Assembly: GCA_035542775.1 (NCBI GenBank)
Contig: DATKKX010000390.1
Coordinates: forward strand, 1 to 15,090
Source: DATKKX01 sp035542775
Lineage (GTDB): Bacteria; Planctomycetota; Phycisphaerae; UBA1845; UTPLA1
Length of the DNA stretch: 15,090 nucleotides
Direction of reading: 5' to 3'
Shown here: in pieces, positions 1 to 7,326 of the stretch
Layout: the number at the start of each line of letters is the position of its first letter
How positions within the stretch are numbered: the first letter of the stretch is position 1
Notes under the pieces: generated by a model
What the model was told of the DNA's origin: nothing
Database searches by the model: none
Seen by the model: the letters and a program-made list of their open reading frames with translations, nothing else
Program-made: the position numbers and the translations under genes

Positions 1-126
1 CCCGCGGAGGGCAACACTGCGCCGCAACTCCAGGTCTTGCTGTGGAAAGACAGCAAAACGCGGAGCATCAGCGACGGTTGGCCGCTGGAGATGAAGAAGG
101 AGTGGATAGTGGCGACGCAGAAGTAA
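1..126 (+). CDS. C-terminal end of an unidentified protein (5' truncated by the window)
   Basis: An open frame runs from the left edge to a TAA at 124-126 and gives 41 residues with no start in view. The peptide has a natural-looking composition, with an aliphatic stretch (QVLLW), a charged middle and an end at WIVATQK. It is the only plus-strand frame here that does not lie antisense to a convincing gene. It converges on the large exported-protein gene, whose stop is 62 bases away across an inverted repeat typical of a shared 3' end. I do not recognise the family from this fragment, so no function is proposed. That it is coding is inferred from composition and from the fit of its stop just before the repeat. 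Confidence 0.55.
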   Translation, partial: PAEGNTAPQLQVLLWKDSKTRSISDGWPLEMKKEWIVATQK

Positions 127-140
127 CCGGTCCCGCCCGC

Positions 141-180
141 CTCCTCTCCCCATCCGGACAATGCCGCGCGGGGAGAGGAG
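141..180. terminator. Inverted repeat between convergent genes, likely bidirectional transcription terminator
   Basis: A perfect 11-base inverted repeat, CTCCTCTCCCC at 141-151 and GGGGAGAGGAG at 170-180, encloses an 18-base loop. It lies between the plus-strand stop at 126 and the minus-strand stop at 189, which is where two convergent genes would share a terminator. Neither side has a clear T-tract, so it is not a textbook intrinsic terminator. It may instead act as an RNA 3'-end-stabilising hairpin. Confidence 0.6.
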
Positions 181-188
181 CCCGGTTG

Positions 189-3071
189 TTACTGTAGCTT
201 GCACCGGCGCACGTCGAACGGGAATTCGTTGACGAAGTAGGCCCAGTCATCTCCGCCCGTGGCTCCGGGGTATTGGCAGAGACCTCGCGGCCGAAAGTAC
301 CCGCCCATGGTGTCTTCCGTGTCAACGTGGTCCAGGGCCGCGCTGCTGTCCTTCGGAACGAAAACGAGTATGCCCGTCGTCCCGCCCGCGGAGACCCGGC
401 CGGCCAGGTAGACCTTCCCGCTCTTGGCGACCAGAGCACGATCGGCCTCGGTCAGCGGCGGCAATTCGCGGACGAATCGAGCGCCGGTGGGTTGCCATTC
501 ATAGACGCGGCAGCGCGTGCCGGCCTTGTCGGTGACGCAAACGTGGCCATTGGCGTACCCGATGGCGTGCGGGCCGTCGAAATGGAACTGCTCGTCGAGG
601 AAGGACTGGAACTGACCGCGCGAATCCAGGACCTGAACGCGATCGTTGTCGCGGTCCGCCACGAAGATATGCCCCGTCTCGGCAACCGCCACGTCGGCCG
701 GACCGTAGAATTCGCCGGGCTCGTCGCTCGGAAAGCCCGGCCACCAGGGTCGATTCGGCACAACCTCAACCAGATCGCCCCGCTCGTAGAATGCCAGCAC
801 GTGGTTGATCGGGTCAGCGACAATCAGGCGGCCGTCCCTGCTGACCGCCACACCCCCGAAGCGCGGCCGGTAGCCCTTGAAAGCCAGCGTCCGGACGCCG
901 TAGTTCTGCGTGCCCGTGGCGCCGTCCCAGCACATCATCTGGGCGGGACCGTCTCCGGCGAGCGAGATGTACCCCACCTCCTTGTCCATGGCGAAACTGA
1001 TGCTGTCTTTGTCGTAGGCCAGGCAACCCGGCGGCGAGAGGCTGCTTTCATGCCCCTGCCGGTCAACGATCGAGACGGCGTAGAAAGTGTCCAGGGAATA
1101 GGGGCCATCGTATCGGAACTCGTCAAAGTAGGTCCCATCGGAGCAAAGCTGCTGGAGTCGCGGCGACTGCGGAAGGACCGACGCGAGCGTCCACGGCTTG
1201 ACGGCGTCGTCCCCGAAGCTGGTCCGCTTGTAGACGCGGAACTCCTCGACTGCCTCCAGGGGGACATCATCCGGCAATCGCCAGCATACCTGCAACGGAG
1301 GCATGTCGGCCGTGCGCACCGGCATTCGGATGGCGGTAAAGAGCGGCGATGCGGACGCCGCTGGTCCCGCGAACCGCGTGCGAAGCTGGCGCAGGTACAT
1401 GTCCCGTTGACCACGCAGACAGGCAATGTTGCAGTCGTACAGCCGCAGGAAGTAATACTCCTCCGCCTTGCCTTGGCGCAGACGCAGCAGCAGCAGCCCG
1501 TTTGATCCATCCGTGGCGATCTTGCCGAATGGATTGGGCCTCAGCTCGTAACCGCCGGGGGTCCTGGCGGCCGGGGCGGGCAGATCCGGCAACACAAGGC
1601 GCCCCTGCTGATCGGTCTGGGCGGAAAACAACGGATCGCCGCGGCCGGCCCCCGCTATGCACCCGGCATACTCGCCCTCGGCCAAAAGCTGGAAGCCGTC
1701 GATTTGAACGCCCGGCAGCGGCAAGCCGGCGTTGGACAGCACTTCCACCACGACTTGCGCCGGCAACTGGTACAGAAAGTCGCCGCGAAAACCCCGCGGA
1801 CGGCCCAGCACCTGGTTCAGGGCGCCAACGCTGTCCTCATCCAGCGCAAAACCGCCCGTCGCGTACATGAACGTGGCCCTGTCGGGGAACAGATGACAGC
1901 GCTGCACATACCGGCCGCGGCTATCGAGAACCATGCACTGCTCGATCCTGGTGTCGGTCTTGGTCCATTCGATCAGTCCGAGCTGTCGGGCCAGTTCGCG
2001 GGCCTGCGGCCAGTCGATCCGCAGCGCCGCCAGGTCCATCGCCTCGTCCTCGCTCACCTTTCCCCAGACGAGAGTGGCGGCGTACTCCGCAAGGCCGTCT
2101 GGTCGGCCTCCTTGCCGCAGCGTTGCCTCCCACGCCGGCCGTCGCTCTGCATTGGCAGGGTCGTCAACAACACTAATCCGGTCGCATCGCACCCTCTCCA
2201 TCGCCCCTTGCGGCGAGGACGGATACATCGATGCCCGAAACAGGCCGTTGAGCGAACGAAGCTGATACTGGACCCAATCTTCAAAGCAGAAGGAGTCCAC
2301 CAGGTTCCGGTTGCGCTGATAGGCTTCATAACGATCCCTGGCCACGACCACTGCGACGGCCAGCCCCTGGACAGGCTCGACGAAGATGTTGTTCCACCGC
2401 ACGATCTCGGCCGCGCCCCCGTCCGGATCGATGTCCACACGCAGAGTGTGGGCGCCTTCCTGCCAGCGCCAGGTGACCGAGACCTCGTGTTCGGCCCGAG
2501 GCTTCAGTGCCGGCACGGTCGCCGATCCCACCTCGGCGCCGTCTATCGAAACCTTGCACGGCACAGGCCCGGAATCGGCAAAGCCGCCGTTCAGGACGTG
2601 GATCTTGAAGGTCACCTCGCTGCCCGCCGCCGGATGCCATGACACGCCGCTTGTGTCGACGTCGGTCCGCGGAACGCCGTTCTCCTCGATGACGTGGCCC
2701 TGGAGGCTGGGATCGCGCGGAAGGCGCTCCACGTAAGCGACCGTCAGGTCCGGCAGATTGGGCGCCACCTTGTGTCGCTCGCCTCGGCGAAACTGGAACT
2801 GGTCCACTTCCGGAACTGAAAGGGCCAGCGGCTTGTCGGTTCCCTTGAAAACCAGGACCTGATCGGCCCACTCCATCACCTTGCCCAGGTGCTTGGCCCC
2901 ATCCCGCTCGGTCACGGTGTCGGCGAATGCCGGTCCGGAAGCGGTCAGACGGTACGGAAACAGCCCGTCGTCCGCGCCGACGGGATCACAATGCCGGGGG
3001 GCCGGCTGCGAAGCCGGAGACTGTGCCATGACGGATGCCGCCAGTATCGAAACGAGCAGGGGCGCGCACAT
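189..3071 (-). CDS. Exported multidomain protein with CARDB, Ig-like and NHL beta-propeller regions
   Basis: This 960-residue protein is probably exported. The ATG at 3071 has GGAGG six bases upstream and is followed by a hydrophobic stretch (LLVSILAASVMA) that looks like a signal peptide. The chosen start leaves the signal without a basic N-region; the alternative GTG at 3128 would add one (RAKRPRR). Residues about 107-233 resemble a CARDB domain (begins LPDLTV, ends near RWNNIFV). Residues about 438-500 look like a carboxypeptidase-regulatory, transthyretin-like fold (GLPLPGVQI, TDQQGRLVLPDLP). Residues about 590-682 resemble a fibronectin type III domain (FRVYKR, YAVSIVDRQGHES). Residues about 690-955 form an NHL-type beta-propeller, the clearest blade being GPADVAV to IFVADRDNDRVQVLD near 790-817. 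Several cysteines fit an extracytoplasmic location. No catalytic motif is visible; surface or matrix binding is only inferred. It follows the HIT gene by 57 bases, so cotranscription is plausible. Confidence 0.85.
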   Translation of the reverse strand: MCAPLLVSILAASVMAQSPASQPAPRHCDPVGADDGLFPYRLTASGPAFADTVTERDGAKHLGKVMEWADQVLVFKGTDKPLALSVPEVDQFQFRRGERHKVAPNLPDLTVAYVERLPRDPSLQGHVIEENGVPRTDVDTSGVSWHPAAGSEVTFKIHVLNGGFADSGPVPCKVSIDGAEVGSATVPALKPRAEHEVSVTWRWQEGAHTLRVDIDPDGGAAEIVRWNNIFVEPVQGLAVAVVVARDRYEAYQRNRNLVDSFCFEDWVQYQLRSLNGLFRASMYPSSPQGAMERVRCDRISVVDDPANAERRPAWEATLRQGGRPDGLAEYAATLVWGKVSEDEAMDLAALRIDWPQARELARQLGLIEWTKTDTRIEQCMVLDSRGRYVQRCHLFPDRATFMYATGGFALDEDSVGALNQVLGRPRGFRGDFLYQLPAQVVVEVLSNAGLPLPGVQIDGFQLLAEGEYAGCIAGAGRGDPLFSAQTDQQGRLVLPDLPAPAARTPGGYELRPNPFGKIATDGSNGLLLLRLRQGKAEEYYFLRLYDCNIACLRGQRDMYLRQLRTRFAGPAASASPLFTAIRMPVRTADMPPLQVCWRLPDDVPLEAVEEFRVYKRTSFGDDAVKPWTLASVLPQSPRLQQLCSDGTYFDEFRYDGPYSLDTFYAVSIVDRQGHESSLSPPGCLAYDKDSISFAMDKEVGYISLAGDGPAQMMCWDGATGTQNYGVRTLAFKGYRPRFGGVAVSRDGRLIVADPINHVLAFYERGDLVEVVPNRPWWPGFPSDEPGEFYGPADVAVAETGHIFVADRDNDRVQVLDSRGQFQSFLDEQFHFDGPHAIGYANGHVCVTDKAGTRCRVYEWQPTGARFVRELPPLTEADRALVAKSGKVYLAGRVSAGGTTGILVFVPKDSSAALDHVDTEDTMGGYFRPRGLCQYPGATGGDDWAYFVNEFPFDVRRCKLQ

Positions 3072-3077
3072 GCTGAA

Positions 3078-3082
3078 CCTCC
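3078..3082 (-). promoter_or_regulatory. Shine-Dalgarno site that sets the start of the exported protein
   Basis: GGAGG on the minus strand stands six bases before the ATG at 3071. The longer frame opening at GTG 3128, directly after the HIT stop codon, has no comparable site of its own apart from HIT coding sequence, so the ATG is preferred. Confidence 0.65.
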
Positions 3083-3128
3083 GTGGTCGCTTGGCTCTTT
3101 GAGAGCGTTGCGGAGCGGGATGATACAC

Positions 3129-3551
3129 TCAACTGCGAAGTTCGTTAAGGATCGCGGTTTGGACGGCCTCACCCTCGCCGGCCGAGTACTTCCGGGCGTT
3201 CCATCGAAAACCCAGATTGTCGCCGGACCTTCGCGGAATGAGGTGGAAATGCAGATGGAGGACCAGTTGGCCGCCGGACTCGCCGGTATTCTGGAGCACG
3301 TTCATGCCCGTCGCGCCGGTGGCCCGCATGATTGCCCGGGCCAGGGGGGAGAGGTGAGCCGTCACCGCATGCAGAACGTCTTCCGGGACGTCGAGAATGC
3401 TCTCGGAATGCTGCTTGGGAATCAGGAGCGCGTGGCCAGGCGCAAGCGGCCCGACATCGAGAAAAGCGAATGAATCAGGTGTATCGAGGATCCGCAAAGA
3501 CGGAATGGCGCCGGTCGCGATCCTGCAGAAGATGCAATCCGACTTTTGCAC
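3129..3551 (-). CDS. HIT-family (histidine triad) nucleotide hydrolase
   Basis: The protein is 140 residues from the GTG at 3551. HIT proteins hydrolyse nucleoside phosphoramidates or dinucleoside polyphosphates such as Ap4A in the cytoplasm. The family motif HLHFHLIP is intact, with histidines at 99, 101 and 103; the middle one is the expected nucleophile. An N-terminal CIFC pair (Cys6, Cys9) matches the zinc-site version of the family. The PLAPGH-LLIPKQH segment is also typical. GAGGG lies eight bases before GTG 3551. Starts at TTG 3599 or ATG 3590 would add 13-16 residues but lack a ribosome binding site. It sits 159 bases after rplQ and 57 bases before the exported protein. The exact substrate cannot be told from sequence. 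Confidence 0.88.
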   Translation of the reverse strand: MQKSDCIFCRIATGAIPSLRILDTPDSFAFLDVGPLAPGHALLIPKQHSESILDVPEDVLHAVTAHLSPLARAIMRATGATGMNVLQNTGESGGQLVLHLHFHLIPRRSGDNLGFRWNARKYSAGEGEAVQTAILNELRS

Positions 3552-3559
3552 CGCGGTAG

Positions 3560-3564
3560 CCCTC
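3560..3564 (-). promoter_or_regulatory. Shine-Dalgarno site supporting the GTG start of the HIT gene
   Basis: GAGGG on the minus strand lies eight bases upstream of GTG 3551. The resulting N-terminus places the CIFC zinc pair at residues 6-9, where short HIT proteins usually carry it. The upstream TTG and ATG candidates have no such site. Confidence 0.55.
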
Positions 3565-3672
3565 GTCGTCACCGATGCGAGTCCGGCCATCTCGCACAAG
3601 CCGCGGATCGCCGAACACCATGCGATTCCACCGGGCTCATCCTCCCGTCCGCTGCAAACGCCGACGTCCTCT

Positions 3673-3688
3673 CAACCCGCGCCGGTTG
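3673..3688 (-). other. Small hairpin in the rplQ to HIT intergenic gap
   Basis: The 159-base gap after rplQ contains a perfect 5-bp stem, CAACC/GGTTG, around a 6-base loop, 22 bases past the rplQ stop. No T-tract follows, so termination is doubtful. Partial attenuation or processing between the ribosomal operon and the HIT gene is possible. I see no convincing promoter in the rest of the gap. Confidence 0.25.
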
Positions 3689-3710
3689 TCACCTGACGGG
3701 CGGCGGACAC

Positions 3711-4427
3711 TCAATCGGTCGTTCCGGCCTCGCCGGCCTCAGCGGGCCCCTGGTCGGCGGGCTGCTCCTTGGCGGCCTTAGCGGACGATTCAGCGGCCTT
3801 CTTCTGCGGGCCGCGTCCTTTGCGCTTTCCGCCCTTCCCTTCCATGAAAAGCACCCGATCGAGGGCCTTCTGCCGCCGCTGCCCGACGGTCTTCTTCACG
3901 CCCTTGGGCTTCTCTCCCTCCTCGCCGAGAAGTTGGAGGATCGCCAGATCGCCGGCATCGCCGATCCGCCGCTTGGGCAGACGGATGATGCGGGTGTATC
4001 CTCCGGGCCGATCGGCGAATTTCGGAGCCACATCGGTGATCAGCTTGTGCACCACCGACTGAGCCACGAAGGAGATCTTCTTCTTGTTGTAGCTGGCGGG
4101 CACTTTGCCGGCGCGGTGCCTGCGGCCGGATCGGGCGGTGAGCACCTTCCGTCTCTGGGCGGCCGACATGCCGTCGTACTTCTCCTGCTCTTCCTTGCTG
4201 AGGACCGATCGGTCACCCAGCAGGGCAATGAGCCTCTGGCGGCTCTGCAACGTGCCTTTGCGGGCCAGGGTGATGAGCCGCTCGACATACGGCCGGATCT
4301 CCTTGGCCTTGACCAGCGTGGTTTCGATCTGACCATACTGGAACAGACTTTGAGCCATGTTCCGCCGCATCGCCTTGTGATGAGCGGGCGTCCGCGATAG
4401 ATGTCGTCCTGCAAGCCGATGTCTCAT
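3711..4427 (-). CDS. rplQ: 50S ribosomal protein L17, enlarged form
   Basis: L17 is a large-subunit protein near the exit tunnel. The N-terminus MRHRLAGRHLSR, the block AMRRNMAQSL, the segment TTLVKAKEIRP--ERLITLAR and the late motif APKFADRPGGYTRI are diagnostic. The protein has 238 residues, against about 120-130 in E. coli. Two additions explain the excess: an internal basic insertion at about residues 74-124, between the LITLAR helix and VVHKLITDVAPKF, and a C-terminal tail from about 168 that is Lys/Ala/Glu-rich and low in complexity. The ATG at 4427 has AGGTG about nine bases upstream. As in other bacteria, it follows rpoA and closes the alpha operon, 53 bases after the rpoA stop. Confidence 0.95.
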   Translation of the reverse strand: MRHRLAGRHLSRTPAHHKAMRRNMAQSLFQYGQIETTLVKAKEIRPYVERLITLARKGTLQSRQRLIALLGDRSVLSKEEQEKYDGMSAAQRRKVLTARSGRRHRAGKVPASYNKKKISFVAQSVVHKLITDVAPKFADRPGGYTRIIRLPKRRIGDAGDLAILQLLGEEGEKPKGVKKTVGQRRQKALDRVLFMEGKGGKRKGRGPQKKAAESSAKAAKEQPADQGPAEAGEAGTTD

Positions 4428-4480
4428 GTTAGCTACACCTGTCCCAATCGGTCCGGCCCGGTCGTGGTTACGACCGATGT

Positions 4481-5704
4481 TCAGCCGGTGGTTTCACCCG
4501 TCACTCCCACTTCCTTGTTCGTGGGCACATTTGCTTCCGGCGCCGCGGGCGAAGCCGGCGGCACGGCCGGATAGTCCACCGATGACGCCGGCGGCGGTGA
4601 ACCCGGCGAGGCCAGATAACCGTCCATTGGGGCGGCTTTGCCCCTGACGTCAAGCGGCTCTTCCTCGCCAGCGGTCTCTTCGCCGGCCGCTGTACCCGTC
4701 TCCGTCTTGTCGGAGCGAAGCGACAGGCCCAGATCAGCCAGCTTTCGCTTGATCTCCCGAAGGGAGGTCTTGCCGAAGCTGCGGATCTTGAGCAGGCTGG
4801 CTTCATCCCACTGGACCAGCATCCCGACGGTCGAAATCTCCGCTGAAGCGAGGCAATTGCTGGCCCGCACAGACAGGTCGAGCGAGCTGATCGGCATCGA
4901 GAGGACGCTTTCGTCCACGTTCTTGCCGTCCGTCCCGCCGACTTCCGATTCGGCCTGAGCCCCGTCCACGGCGAGCCCCGAACCCATCTCGAAATACTGC
5001 ACGAATGTGTTGACGTGCTTGCGGAGGATCTTCGCGGCTTCCACCAGGGCCATCTCGGGCGTGATTGTGCCGTTGGTCCAGATCTCCATGATCAGGCGGT
5101 CGTAATTGGTCCGCTGGCCCACGCGGGTATCCTCGACACGGTAGCGCACCCGCGTCACCGGCGAGTACACCGAGTCAACCGGGATCAAGCCGATGATCTG
5201 GTCGCCCTCGGGCTTGTTTTCCTCGGCGGTCGCATAACTGCGCCCACGGCTGACGGTCATCTCCATCTTGAATTCGGTGTCGCCGGTCAAGGTGGCGATG
5301 AGCTGATCCTTGTTGATGATCTCGATTGCCGGATCAGCCTCGATCTGGGCGGCGCGCACCTCGGTGGACTCCCCGGTCTTGCCTTTGACCGAGACCCGCA
5401 TCATCTTGGGGGTGTCCGTAGACAGCCGCACGATCAGCGACTTGACGTTCAGGATGATGACGGTCACGTCTTCGACAACTCCGGGAAGAGTGGTGAATTC
5501 GTGATCGACCCCTTCAATCTTCACATGCGTGACCGCGGCGCCCTCCAGACTGGAAAGGAGAATGCGGCGCAGACTATTGCCTATGGTCGTGCCAAAACCC
5601 CGCTCAAACGGCTCGACGATGAACCGCCCATAAGTGGGCTTACTGGCCTGCTCGTCCCGCACTACGCGAGTCGGCAGTTCCAAACCTCGCCACCGTATTC
5701 GCAT
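4481..5704 (-). CDS. rpoA: DNA-directed RNA polymerase alpha subunit, with long C-terminal tail
   Basis: The alpha subunit dimerises to start core polymerase assembly and contacts promoters and activators. From ATG 5704 it has 407 residues. The N-terminal domain (about 1-238) shows VEPFERGFGTTIGNSLRRILLSS and the VKIEGV-HEF region used in dimerisation. The C-terminal domain (about 265-330) keeps VRASNCL and RSFGKTSLREIK; by alignment from memory, Arg280, Asn283 and Lys312 correspond to DNA-binding residues of E. coli alpha-CTD. Beyond about residue 333 there are roughly 75 extra residues rich in Gly, Glu, Pro and Ala that have no counterpart in the E. coli protein. GGGAGG sits eight bases before ATG 5704 but only two before the in-frame ATG 5710, so the later start is preferred. 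rpsD lies upstream across 122 bases and rplQ downstream, the usual alpha-operon order. Confidence 0.96.
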   Translation of the reverse strand: MRIRWRGLELPTRVVRDEQASKPTYGRFIVEPFERGFGTTIGNSLRRILLSSLEGAAVTHVKIEGVDHEFTTLPGVVEDVTVIILNVKSLIVRLSTDTPKMMRVSVKGKTGESTEVRAAQIEADPAIEIINKDQLIATLTGDTEFKMEMTVSRGRSYATAEENKPEGDQIIGLIPVDSVYSPVTRVRYRVEDTRVGQRTNYDRLIMEIWTNGTITPEMALVEAAKILRKHVNTFVQYFEMGSGLAVDGAQAESEVGGTDGKNVDESVLSMPISSLDLSVRASNCLASAEISTVGMLVQWDEASLLKIRSFGKTSLREIKRKLADLGLSLRSDKTETGTAAGEETAGEEEPLDVRGKAAPMDGYLASPGSPPPASSVDYPAVPPASPAAPEANVPTNKEVGVTGETTG

Positions 5705-5712
5705 TACCATGT

Positions 5713-5718
5713 CCTCCC
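5713..5718 (-). promoter_or_regulatory. Shine-Dalgarno site that sets the rpoA start
   Basis: GGGAGG on the minus strand is eight bases before ATG 5704 and only two before ATG 5710. The spacing favours the shorter protein, beginning MRIRWRGLELP. The rest of the 5719-5826 gap after rpsD holds only short imperfect inverted repeats, and I see no clear promoter or terminator in it. Confidence 0.6.
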
Positions 5719-5826
5719 AGGAACGTGACCCGCATCCCCGAAAAACCTGGTTCGTAGCACTGATCGTCCGATCTCATGGCCTGGAATTCGATCGCTCCGC
5801 CGCTCCGAATCGTCGTCCTGAAGACA

Positions 5827-6462
5827 CTACCGACTGTAAAACTCGACCACCAGATGCTCTTCCACCGGAATCTGCACGTCGTCGCGCGTGGGCAGCGCTA
5901 TGACATTGCCTTCCAGCTTCGCAGCGTCCAGTTTCAACCAAGATTGTAGTGATCGATTCGGGTCCAGTTCGACCGCCGCCCGCACCATCTTCCGTGTCGC
6001 CTCCTGGTCTCTCACGCCGACGGAGTCGCCCACCTTGACGAGATAGCCCGGCTTGTTGACCCGCAGGCCGTTGACGGTGAAATGGTTGTGTCCGATGGAA
6101 ATGCGGGCGGCCTTGCGCGACGGGGCCAGGCCCATCTTGTAAACCACGTTGTCCAGTCGCCGCTCCAGCAGGCCCAGGAGGGCCTGTCCGGTGTTCTCGT
6201 GGGCACGCTGCGCCCGGAGCAAATAGGCTCGAAACTGCCTATCGAACAGCCCGTAGTACCGCTTGACCTTCTGCGTCTCCCGCAGGCGCTTGCCATACTC
6301 GCTGCCCTGGCGGCGGCGAAAGGCCCGCGATCCGCCGGGCGGCATGTTGCGCGAGGGCTTCTCCATGGGGCATTTCGCGCTTTCGCAGCGCGTGCCCTTG
6401 AGCATCAGCTTGATGCCCTCTCGACGACAGTTTCGACACGCAGGTCCTAGATCTCTTCCCAT
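5827..6462 (-). CDS. rpsD: 30S ribosomal protein S4, zinc-binding type
   Basis: S4 is a primary 16S rRNA binding protein that starts small-subunit assembly. It has 211 residues from ATG 6462. Cysteines at 9, 12, 26 and 31 (CRNC, then C-x4-C) form the zinc-binding N-terminus seen in Thermus S4 and absent from E. coli S4. The GSEYGKRLRETQKVKRYYG block and the S4 RNA-binding domain (RRLDNVVYKMGLAPSRKAAR, then ISIGHNHFTVNG) follow. A TTG at 6474 would extend the frame by four residues, but GAGG six bases before ATG 6462 decides the start. It lies 21 bases after rpsK. In E. coli S4 represses its own operon; no matching leader structure is visible here. Confidence 0.96.
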   Translation of the reverse strand: MGRDLGPACRNCRREGIKLMLKGTRCESAKCPMEKPSRNMPPGGSRAFRRRQGSEYGKRLRETQKVKRYYGLFDRQFRAYLLRAQRAHENTGQALLGLLERRLDNVVYKMGLAPSRKAARISIGHNHFTVNGLRVNKPGYLVKVGDSVGVRDQEATRKMVRAAVELDPNRSLQSWLKLDAAKLEGNVIALPTRDDVQIPVEEHLVVEFYSR

Positions 6463-6468
6463 GGCGAT

Positions 6469-6472
6469 CCTC
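6469..6472 (-). promoter_or_regulatory. Shine-Dalgarno site that sets the rpsD start
   Basis: GAGG stands six bases before ATG 6462. It overlaps the upstream TTG candidate at 6474, which therefore is unlikely to be the initiator. The chosen start gives MGRDLGPAC and puts the cysteines at the canonical positions 9 and 12. Confidence 0.65.
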
Positions 6473-6483
6473 AAATGCGGCGC

Positions 6484-6873
6484 TTAGACCCTTCGCTTTC
6501 GCGGCGGCCGGCAACCGTTGTGCGGCAACGGTGTGACATCCTCAATCGAAACGATTCTGAGCCCGCCGGACTGAAGCCCGGCAATGGCCGACTCACGCCC
6601 GCTTCCCGGCCCCTTCACCTTGACCTCGACCTCAACGATGCCGAACTTGCGCCGGGCCGCGTTGGCGGCCGCCTCGCCCGCACGCTGGGCGGCGAACGGC
6701 GTGCTCTTGCGCGTCCCCTTGAAGCCGATGGTGCCGGCTGACTGCCAGCACAGCGTCTCGCCGGACGGGTCGGTAACCGTGACGATCGTATTGTTGAACG
6801 TGGCCTTCACATGGGCGACGCCCCGGGCCAGATTCCGCCGTAATTTTCGCTTGGTTGCTGCCTTAGCCGCCAC
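6484..6873 (-). CDS. rpsK: 30S ribosomal protein S11
   Basis: S11 sits in the platform of the small subunit, at the mRNA exit region. The protein has 129 residues, the usual length. It carries the family core ATFNNTIVTVTDPSG, the block FKGTRKSTPFAAQRAGE, the VKGPGSGRESAI segment and the highly conserved end DVTPLPHNGCRPPRKRRV. It starts at GTG 6873, with AGGAG eight bases upstream. An ATG lies four bases upstream (6877) but is in another frame. It follows rpsM by 39 bases and precedes rpsD by 21 bases, the standard alpha-operon order. Confidence 0.97.
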   Translation of the reverse strand: MAAKAATKRKLRRNLARGVAHVKATFNNTIVTVTDPSGETLCWQSAGTIGFKGTRKSTPFAAQRAGEAAANAARRKFGIVEVEVKVKGPGSGRESAIAGLQSGGLRIVSIEDVTPLPHNGCRPPRKRRV

Positions 6874-6881
6874 TCATGCAT

Positions 6882-6886
6882 CTCCT
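6882..6886 (-). promoter_or_regulatory. Shine-Dalgarno site confirming the GTG start of rpsK
   Basis: AGGAG lies eight bases before GTG 6873. No in-frame ATG is nearby; the neighbouring ATG codons are out of frame. This supports GTG as the true initiation codon. Confidence 0.6.
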
Positions 6887-6912
6887 ATTGCCGGAACTGG
6901 TCCTGCCGGCCC

Positions 6913-7299
6913 TTAGCTTCTCAGCTCCTTCACGCCCTTCTTCCCGGCAACCGTCTTCTTGGGCCCTTTCCGCGTGCGGGCGTTGGTTCGGGTCCGTTGA
7001 CCGCGCACCGGCAGGCCCCGGCGATGACGGATACCGCGGTAGCATTGAATGTCCTTGAGGCGGGAAATATTCTGCGCCACTTGTCGCCGGAGCTGGCCCT
7101 CGACGACATAGTTGCGGTCGATGATCGCGGCAATGCGGCTGATCTCGTCCTCGGTCAGGTTCTTGGCCCGGACGTTGGGGCTGATCCCGGCCTCTTTCAG
7201 AATCGCGAGCGTGTTCTTCGGGCCGATGCCGTAGATGTATGACAACGCCACTTCCACGCGCTTATCGTTCGGGATATCCACACCGGCAATACGTGGCAT
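6913..7299 (-). CDS. rpsM: 30S ribosomal protein S13
   Basis: S13 is in the head of the small subunit and forms inter-subunit bridges near the P-site tRNA. The 128-residue protein begins MPRIAGVDIPNDKRVEVAL, has the helix-hairpin-helix segment YIYGIGPKNTLAIL, and shows the conserved block CYRGIRHRRGLPVRGQRTRTNARTRKG close to its basic C-terminus. AGGAGA is about six bases upstream of ATG 7299. It follows rpmJ by 27 bases. Length and motifs are ordinary. Confidence 0.97.
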   Translation of the reverse strand: MPRIAGVDIPNDKRVEVALSYIYGIGPKNTLAILKEAGISPNVRAKNLTEDEISRIAAIIDRNYVVEGQLRRQVAQNISRLKDIQCYRGIRHRRGLPVRGQRTRTNARTRKGPKKTVAGKKGVKELRS

Positions 7300-7326
7300 C
7301 GATCTTCTCCTGCGCAGTTCCCCTGC

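Noticed and set aside
1485..1497. CAG/GCA triplet run as a repeat element
   Set aside because: Only about four units, within codons for a leucine run in the exported protein; ordinary coding sequence.
273..1505. Long plus-strand open frame of 410 codons
   Set aside because: It lies antisense to the exported-protein gene. High GC opens shadow frames, its composition (Arg, Ala, Val, Gly, His rich) is that of a reverse-frame artefact, and no domain is recognisable.
1704..2642. Plus-strand open frame of 312 codons
   Set aside because: Antisense to the same large gene, with no domain and no ribosome binding site noticed. The minus-strand frame encodes clear domain motifs.
5719..5826. Promoter or S4-type leader in the rpsD-rpoA gap
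   Set aside because: No convincing -35/-10 pair; inverted repeats are only 5 bp (for example GATCG/CGATC). Not enough to call.
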